In this document: in pieces, positions 57,707-64,000 of the stretch
How the letters are laid out: every line of letters begins with the position of its first letter
Numbering within the stretch: the first letter of the stretch is position 1
Assembly: GCA_963965975.1 (NCBI GenBank)
Contig: OZ014422.1
Coordinates: forward strand, 1,178,001 to 1,242,000
DNA: 64,000 bases
Reading direction: 5' to 3'
Source: Xestospongia bergquistia
Lineage: Eukaryota > Porifera > Demospongiae > Haplosclerida > Petrosiidae
Made by a program: the position numbers and the translations under genes
Notes under the pieces: generated by a model
Databases searched by the model: none
What the model saw: the letters and a program-made list of their open reading frames with translations, nothing else
What the model was told of the DNA's origin: nothing

Positions 57707-57936
57707 TGCCTTAGCAGCCGATACGATTATTTCGGACTCGATGCATATATATATATATATATGGGGGGGGGGGCAGATACTATAGTATGAGCGCACCCCA
57801 CTTTCGTGACATAACACTACATAGCTAAATTAAAGGAGGAGTAGTGGCGCGGCTACACATACACAGATAGGTATATTATCTATTACTATTATACATATAA
57901 TATTATATATTCATCTGCTGTTACATGCAATAAAAT
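57707..57936. other. MPEG1 upstream region
   Basis: Contains a short TA run followed by a run of about 10 G at 57762-57773 and otherwise AT-rich sequence. Probable promoter and 5' UTR of MPEG1. No specific site was assigned. Confidence 0.4.
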
Positions 57937-58014
57937 AAATTTATAATTTTGTACAGTACTAGTACTCTGATTGAATTTAATCAGAGTACTAGTACTGTAC
58001 AAAATTATAAATTT
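57937..58014. repeat. Perfect palindrome: 36-bp arms, 6-bp spacer
   Basis: Arms 57937-57972 and 57979-58014 are exact reverse complements; the spacer is gaattt. The arms contain gtacagtactagtactctga. A perfect 78-bp hairpin is rare because such sequences are unstable, so it is probably recent. It lies about 230 bp upstream of the MPEG1 start. No transposase or target-site duplication was recognised. Confidence 0.95.
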
Positions 58015-58487
58015 GAAAAGATTACCAAAACAATCATGATCATGCAATTAACACAGATTTAAGTTTATAATTAAAGTGCATGTGATCTTGCAACGTCTAT
58101 CCACAAACCAATGAGTCCTCTTTGTCTGTTTATTTGTGCCATGACTATAAGAGGAAGACATGCCATTGCCTTTAGAGCATGATACATATAACTATCACTG
58201 ATCCAAACTATATATAATATTTGAGCTCAAGGTAAATAAATTTCTCTTTAATATTAATATTGAGAGAGGGAGTAATAATTCTAACATAAAAAGATTCTAA
58301 TGGTACAAAGAAACTAACTCCAATAAATTCTAATTTTCTCCTTTAAGAGTCAACCAAACAGATCTGGCCAGTTATTAGTTGCTATTCCTTGGACAAACAC
58401 TACCTGTACATCTGTACATGTCATATATGTATATCACACACACACACACACGCACATATATAGCAATAAAATATACATATATATATA

Positions 58488-58712
58488 TGTGACTTGATTT
58501 GTAAAAAGGGACCACTTCTGTCAAAATATTTGACCTGATTTGTTAATACACCACTATTAAAACATACCAAACAACAGTTTTGCATACATATAGAATAGTT
58601 ATGCATGTATAGCAACTGTATGTATACAAAACTGAGATGTTTTAACAATGGTTTGTTTACAAATCAGGTCACAAATGTTTTAACAGAAGCGGTCCCTTTT
58701 TACAAATCAGGT

Positions 58713-58716
<4 letters not shown>
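58488..58716. mobile_element. MITE with ~65-bp terminal inverted repeats in a TA microsatellite
   Basis: Left end tgtgacttgatttgtaaaaa and gggaccacttctgtcaaaat; the right end is its reverse complement with a few changes (gtccctttttacaaatcaggtcaca). The motif gacctgatttgt is repeated inside each arm. Both ends meet TA repeats, consistent with insertion at TA. It is about 229 bp with no coding capacity, so it is a non-autonomous DNA element. The superfamily (Tc1/mariner-like by TA target) is inferred. Confidence 0.8.
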
Positions 58717-58754
<38 letters not shown>

Positions 58755-59090
58755 TATATCACTTTAAAATAGATTTGTTGTTTTAACTAAATAGTTTAGT
58801 TGCTTCAACCAATTAATGTTGTTTCAATCAATTCGTGTACATTTGGTTGCATATCCCTACAAACACATTGAAGTGTATGTATGAATTTTTTAGTAACAGC
58901 ACTAATCCAATCCAGCATTTCATCATCATAGTTCTAACAATCAGCTAGCTACGCATGAATAGTCAATTCCATAATACATTTACTACAATAAATATTTTGA
59001 ATATTTACTAAATATTACAAACTTTTTAATAATAATAACAAAGAAATAGATGCTTGCTCAAGTATGGTAGATTAGTTATCTAGTATATAT
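58717..59090. other. Intergenic, MITE to ELAC2 3' end
   Basis: AT-rich sequence with a TA microsatellite at its left edge; nothing else identified. Confidence 0.4.
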
Positions 59091-61439
59091 TCACATCCAT
59101 GATGTAAGAACATTGCTCTCTGTCTCTTTATCATCATTGTTAAGTAAAATATCTTGCATTAAAGGTAACAGGCTAGACAGTCTATCAAGTTCACTCAAAC
59201 GAACAGACATGTAATCAAAAGCCACTCCCACTTTCTTAGATAACAAACCATTGAATAGAGCAGCAGACACTTTAGGATAACGTTGACTAAAATGAGTCAA
59301 AATGAGAAACTCTGCTTCCATATCTGTAGCAACTTGAAGAGCCTCCACATCTGTACTGTGTTTCCTAGCAACTGCTTCCTCGAGTAAACTATGATCAAAA
59401 GTGGCCTCATGAATAAGTAATGAAGCACCTTTACCAGCAGCAATAAGTTCAGGACAAGGTCTGGTATCTCCAGAGTAAACAATCTTCCATCCATTCTTAT
59501 GACTGACTACAATACCATAACATAGTACTGTATGGATAACTGGTACAGTTGTCAATTCACTAATATCACTAAGAACATCAGGAATAGCTGATGGTTTATC
59601 AGCAACACTAACAAACATTGAAGCATCTTGAAATTTAAACCTTAACCTTTCACAATGTTTACCATACTTACTTAACCATATCTTCAAGGATTGTGGTCCT
59701 ATTATCAAAAGAGGTTCACCTGTTGATCCTATGAGTTTATCTCTTTTAAGTAGACATCGAATTAATCCCAGATGGTGATCACCATGAATATGTGATACAA
59801 ACACACATTTCAGTCTATGTAATATATTATCTGCTCTTTGTGGTCCAAAACATTTGTACAATTGTCCTATAACACCTTCACCAGCATCTAATAGTATATA
59901 GTCTCCACTCGGTAAGTGTAATAAAATACCACTAACATTACGATATTGGGATGGAAAAGCAGACCCTGTACCTAAAAATGTTACTGAGGGTTCTGAGAGA
60001 GGCTCAGATACAAGTGATGGAGGAGAAAGGAAAGCAGAACTCATTAATTTGGATTTTCTTAAGGCATCTTTGAAATGGGACTGAAATGTGGGATACTGTT
60101 GAAGTCGTGTTTGTAAGTCACTGTCTGCGGCCATATTTTCTAATACTGTTCTCGTAACAGTTTCAACTGATGGTACTGAACCATACTCTATCACTCCAGT
60201 CTTAGCAATAGGTCGCAAATGGAACATTAGAGAATTTTGTCCGACAATAACAGATGGATGATTAATATGATGGATACAACTATCAAAACAAGGTATACAA
60301 GGCAAACGAAATATATCAGGTGCCATGATGTGTAAGGGGAGCTGGATTTTAAGACAAGATTTCAAGGACAATTCCGGTGGGCAAAAATCTGAGTGCAAAA
60401 GGAGGTGTTTTGTGTCTTTGCCAAAACTGACCATCCATTGCTGATAGGGGTCAGTTTGAAGGATTACATTTGGTGTTATATGCACGATAATAAGAGGACT
60501 CAATTGATCACATTGAAGAAGAGGATGGGAAGTTAAAGATGACACATAATCAAATGATGGACATTCAACGACAACAAATTGAGGTCCTATTTGATCAGGA
60601 CCCATCACTTGATGAGGATAAATGACATCGCCATTAGGAGATGTTACAGGATGGCCTTCTGTGAGATTTCTAAATAAAGGTCCAGGAGGTAAGCCAAGCT
60701 CAAGAGCTTTTTTTAGGTTAAATTTACCACGTACTGTAGCCAACTTTCCAATGTATGCCACAACTGAATCTACTCGAGGCTTTTTAGTCTTCAAACGAGG
60801 TCTTTTTAAAAGGGGCTGTCCCTCAATTATTCCAAGTTCATTGCCACTATCTTCACTACTATCTGAACAATCAGAGGTTTGTTCTGCTGAACTAGGCATC
60901 AATTCAACAGCTGTAACACTCAATACATCATCATTATACACAACAGCTTGATCAAGTTCATTGGTTGCCATGGATACATCTAGTTTTAGTTTTTCTTGGC
61001 GAAGAAATATTTTCACTGCATCAGGAAACATAGCCAAGCCTTGAGGTCCCATCAAAGAAAAATGAGATATGCCAGAGTCTCGTGACGACATAACAAGTCC
61101 AGGAAGCCCTCCTATGTTCTCCCAAGTGGATCGTGTTAAGAACACATTTTTTAATTTTGTTCTTACTTTGACAGAGAGCTCAGTTGTTATCGTCTGAAGG
61201 TTTTCGGGACAGTTGAACAAATAACGACCTGATTCAGTGAACAGGAACAGACAAGGCGCTATCTCTGAGCTACCAGTTCCCAGTACTTGCAAATAGCAGC
61301 TCATATCATTGACAACACGTGGAGAAAATAGGTTTGTAGAATAATTGTACCTCACAGTAAAACAAGGAAGATACTTATAGCAATATACCAGATTCGATCT
61401 AATCCTCGATATACAGGCTGTCCAGGTATGATGATACAT
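59091..61439 (-). CDS. ELAC2: ELAC2, long-form tRNase Z
   Basis: Intronless, 782 aa. The N-terminal half is a degenerate metallo-beta-lactamase fold (LQVLGTGSSEIAPCLFLF, NCPENLQTI, FLTRSTWENIGGLPGL). The C-terminal half is catalytic: VTFLGTGSAFPSQYRNVSG, LLDAGEGV, the zinc motif SHIHGDHHLGL, IVYSGDTRP, HEATFDHSL and LTHFSQRYP. It cuts the 3' trailer from tRNA precursors in the nucleus and mitochondria (known). The first about 45 residues are basic with many Tyr, Arg and Ser and few acids, as in a mitochondrial presequence. A second in-frame Met (start of MSCYLQVLGTG) just before the conserved domain would give a form without it. This mirrors alternative starts in human ELAC2. Confidence 0.93.
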   Translation of the reverse strand: MYHHTWTACISRIRSNLVYCYKYLPCFTVRYNYSTNLFSPRVVNDMSCYLQVLGTGSSEIAPCLFLFTESGRYLFNCPENLQTITTELSVKVRTKLKNVFLTRSTWENIGGLPGLVMSSRDSGISHFSLMGPQGLAMFPDAVKIFLRQEKLKLDVSMATNELDQAVVYNDDVLSVTAVELMPSSAEQTSDCSDSSEDSGNELGIIEGQPLLKRPRLKTKKPRVDSVVAYIGKLATVRGKFNLKKALELGLPPGPLFRNLTEGHPVTSPNGDVIYPHQVMGPDQIGPQFVVVECPSFDYVSSLTSHPLLQCDQLSPLIIVHITPNVILQTDPYQQWMVSFGKDTKHLLLHSDFCPPELSLKSCLKIQLPLHIMAPDIFRLPCIPCFDSCIHHINHPSVIVGQNSLMFHLRPIAKTGVIEYGSVPSVETVTRTVLENMAADSDLQTRLQQYPTFQSHFKDALRKSKLMSSAFLSPPSLVSEPLSEPSVTFLGTGSAFPSQYRNVSGILLHLPSGDYILLDAGEGVIGQLYKCFGPQRADNILHRLKCVFVSHIHGDHHLGLIRCLLKRDKLIGSTGEPLLIIGPQSLKIWLSKYGKHCERLRFKFQDASMFVSVADKPSAIPDVLSDISELTTVPVIHTVLCYGIVVSHKNGWKIVYSGDTRPCPELIAAGKGASLLIHEATFDHSLLEEAVARKHSTDVEALQVATDMEAEFLILTHFSQRYPKVSAALFNGLLSKKVGVAFDYMSVRLSELDRLSSLLPLMQDILLNNDDKETESNVLTSWM

Positions 61440-61914
61440 CAGAAATATTCAGCAAAGATTATTTAGTAATGGTGCAATCCATAGTCCAATACAAAGACAG
61501 CCATTAGCTGATCCAAATTTTTAACCCTTTCTTTTAAGTTTCATTGCATTCTCTCACGTGAGAAGAAGTTGCACGTTGTGAATTGATTGCCTTATCCTTG
61601 TCTGGAGGATATAAATGAACTGTTATAAAGCTCGATAGAAGTAACAAATGATAAAGAAGAAGAATGTTTAGATAAGATTTTGATTTGTTGTAATATAAAA
61701 AAGAGACAATGATGCTTTACATTAGTAATATGAAATTAAAACAAATATTTTGACACAAGCAGACAACTAACTATACTATTTAGTGTAGTGAAAACTTGAA
61801 TACCTTCTCTAATTAACTGAGTGTCAATACTACATTATTTCATTTTTAATAGGGTTAAAAATTTAACATGGCTGTACAATTAGCTTAGCAATAAATTTAC
61901 TGTACAACACAAAT
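61440..61914. other. Intergenic between ELAC2 5' end and kelch-like gene 3' end
   Basis: 475 bp, AT-rich. Probable ELAC2 promoter near 61440-61640 (GC-richer patch tctcacgtgagaagaag at about 61552-61568 contains CACGTG). Nothing else identified. Confidence 0.4.
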
Positions 61915-63952
61915 TTAATACAGAAATGCTGGAGCCACACCCACTCCTAAGCCACTCCTCCTTATGCTCATTTTTGCAACAGATGTCCATTTGTTCTTAT
62001 CAGGATCATATCGATCAACACTGTTCACTTTAGTAAGATTATCACATCCACCTACTAAATATAGCATGCCATCCATCACAGCTGCACCAAATCCGCTTCT
62101 CTGAATGGGAATAGTTGCCATAGTCATCCAATCTCCAGTCTCAGGATTAAATTGCTGAAGAGTCTGAAGTACCTTTGCTCCATCGTATCCACCCACAGCA
62201 TAGAGACAACCTTTGAGAGCAACGAGAGCTCCTAAACATCGAGGAGAGCTAAGATTGGCAATAACTACCCAAATGTCACTGGATGGATCATAACGCTCAA
62301 TTGTATCCAAGAGACCTTCACCATCATGTCCACCTGCATAAAAAGAACATTGTATCTTTCAGTGGCTGTAGTATGCTTACTCTATACTATACTATACTAA
62401 TAACTTATCCCTCCCTTTCTTACCAGCTGCATATATATAGTTATCCAAAGCTGCAGCGCACACTGCCCTTCGTTCTATTGTCATAGGTTGAACAAAACGC
62501 CATTGGTTCTTCTTGGGACAGTAACGTTCCACACTATCATAGTATGTACCTACAAGAAAACAACAATACACACTCCATTATAGTACCAGCAGTATATTAC
62601 CTCCATTTATTCCACCTATAGCGTAAATGTTCCCATTAAGTACAGCCACTGCAAATCCTCTTCGAGGATAGTTCATAGAAGCCATACTTCGCCATGAATC
62701 AGTCATTGGGTCGTAACGATCAACACAATTTAACGATTTAGTATCAGTTGCTGAAAATCCTCCAATGGCATAAAGATATCCACCACAAGTAGCTACACGA
62801 AGTCCAGACCTTCGATGAGTGAGGGGAGCAACTTGGCGCCATTCATTGCGTTCGGCATCATAACACTCACAGATATCGAGATAAGGGTCATCTAGTACTG
62901 GCGGACCTGACCCACCAATAGAAAACAAGTATTCTAAGCCAGGACACTGTCTTGGTGTTGTGTTAAGTGTCTTCTTTTTTGTCATATGAGTGTCTCTCAT
63001 GTAATGCTTCTGCAAATGGAAGTCCATTGCTTCAATGACCAGACCACGTCCTTCGAAACTGTCCATAACGAGAGCCTCATTTCGTACTTCACGACTCAGG
63101 TAAGCAGCAGACATTAGAGGCATACGAACGCATTGTAATAAACTTCCAATGCTGTCTTTTCGATTTTCTAAATCATGTTTCATCCAGGCAATGACAGCTT
63201 CATAAATTTGCTCTTCACCACGAACATTCAGATGACTATCAGAAGCTATTTTGACAAGCTCACTGAAAGTGAGTTCTAAGAATTCTTCATGAAGAGCCAC
63301 CTCAGGAAAACGTTGTTGCATAAATATATTGCACTTCTTCCACAAGTTATAACAACTATGAACATCTGCAAACTTACGAATTCCAAGACAGTTAGAAGGA
63401 TGTAATTGTCCGGCTAAAAAGTTACAGCATGCTTCTTGAACACCGGTCATTTGAAGCAAACCAGCAGCTGGAAGTAACTCAAGAACATTATTTAAATCAA
63501 TGATTAGAGAGGATGAATAACAAAAGTCAATTAAGTCTTTAATAGCTGAGGGGTTAAACCCTTTAATGGTTACTTGTCCAGTCAGATTCTCTTTCATATC
63601 ACCAGAAAACATGGCGTAAAAATATGGAGAACAGGCAGCAAGAATGGCTTTGTGAGCGTTAATATTGAACTCTCCAACCTTTATGAAGTAAAATTAATAT
63701 ATTTAAAACATTTATGACTATACCGAATAACTCTAGTACACACTTACACAATATAATACATGTATACAAACTACTAAGTACATGTACATAATCAGTATAA
63801 ACCCAATGACATAGTACCCAATGAAACATAGGACATAACAATGACATATAGATATTGACCTTGATGACAACATCACAAAGCTGCTTCTCTTCTCTCATTG
63901 AAGATAAAGTTGAAAAGGCCATACAAGCAAAGCCTTCTGGTTTGTAAACCAA
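61915..63952 (-). CDS. Kelch-like (BTB-BACK-Kelch) protein, 5' end uncertain
   Basis: Exons (minus): 63952-63860, 63678-62601, 62549-62424, 62333-61915. BTB domain (CDVVIKVGEF, AHKAILAACSPYFYAMFSGDM), BACK domain (CLGIRKFADVHSCYNLW, FLELTFSELVKIASD), then six kelch repeats, each with a GG pair and the Y-D...W pattern (VDRYDPMTDSW, YAIGGINGG, YAVGGYDGAK). These proteins are substrate adaptors of cullin-3 ubiquitin ligases (known). Intron phase keeps the frame across all joins listed. The first exon begins after an AG and is open to its 5' end; Met at 63922 could be the start, but an upstream exon beyond 64000 is possible. The specific KLHL orthologue could not be named. Confidence 0.85.
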
Positions 63953-64000
63953 CTATACAAACGAAAAATAACAACGTATTTCTTGATCAATAAGTAATAA
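63953..64000. other. Edge of window, probably intron or 5' flank of the kelch-like gene
   Basis: On the minus strand a GTATAG acceptor-like end lies just inside it. Nothing else can be said. Confidence 0.3.

Overview
The window is eukaryotic nuclear DNA: AT-rich, with short introns (many 40-60 nt, GT-AG) and genes packed on both strands. Recognisable genes are animal-type (RBFOX, FANCM, KIF19, MPEG1/perforin-2, kelch-like, SRCR receptor). A tandem array of receptor tyrosine kinases with unfamiliar ectodomains, next to an MPEG1 gene, suggests a sponge, most probably a demosponge such as Amphimedon. That assignment is inference. Exon models were built by hand from splice sites and reading phase. 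For every multi-exon model with exon boundaries listed, the summed exon length is a multiple of three, except where a lesion is stated. FANCM, PHF5A and the partial kelch gene were followed by reading frame without summing every exon.

Region 1 (1-27.9 kb, + strand) is a tandem receptor array. Each unit has a signal-peptide exon, two related ~170-residue extracellular modules (A and B, one exon each), a Ser/Thr-rich stalk, one membrane helix and a Tyr-containing tail. Only one complete unit (RTK2, 4125-8693, 17 exons, 1,004 aa) also carries a tyrosine kinase with all catalytic motifs. RTK1 (1-1660) is the 3' part of a second one. Receptors R3, R5, R6 and R7 are intact but have no kinase. R4 is a pseudogene. 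An orphan kinase block (13268-14615) was made by a precise 5,922-bp tandem duplication. Decayed fragments, a 56-58-bp satellite and 10-bp minisatellites fill the gaps.

Region 2 (28-43 kb): a secreted Ser/Pro/His-rich protein (-), FANCM (-), the splicing factor PHF5A (-), and divergently KIF19 (+).

Region 3 (43-45.7 kb) is repeat-rich and non-coding, with two notable inverted repeats, one of them a candidate RNA hairpin.

Region 4 (45.7-64 kb): SSNA1 (+), ACOT8 (-), an unidentified multipass membrane protein (-) head-to-head with POLR2I (+), a small SRCR receptor (-), RBFOX (-), intronless MPEG1 (-), a 36-bp-arm perfect palindrome and a MITE, intronless ELAC2 (-), and a kelch-like gene (-) running towards the right edge.

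Housekeeping genes (transcription, splicing, DNA repair, tRNA processing, cilia, peroxisome) make up the right part. The left part is a fast-evolving receptor cluster shaped by duplication, exon-level gene conversion and pseudogenisation. Its mix of kinase-bearing and kinase-less receptors with near-identical ectodomains is the best candidate here for an undescribed recognition system.
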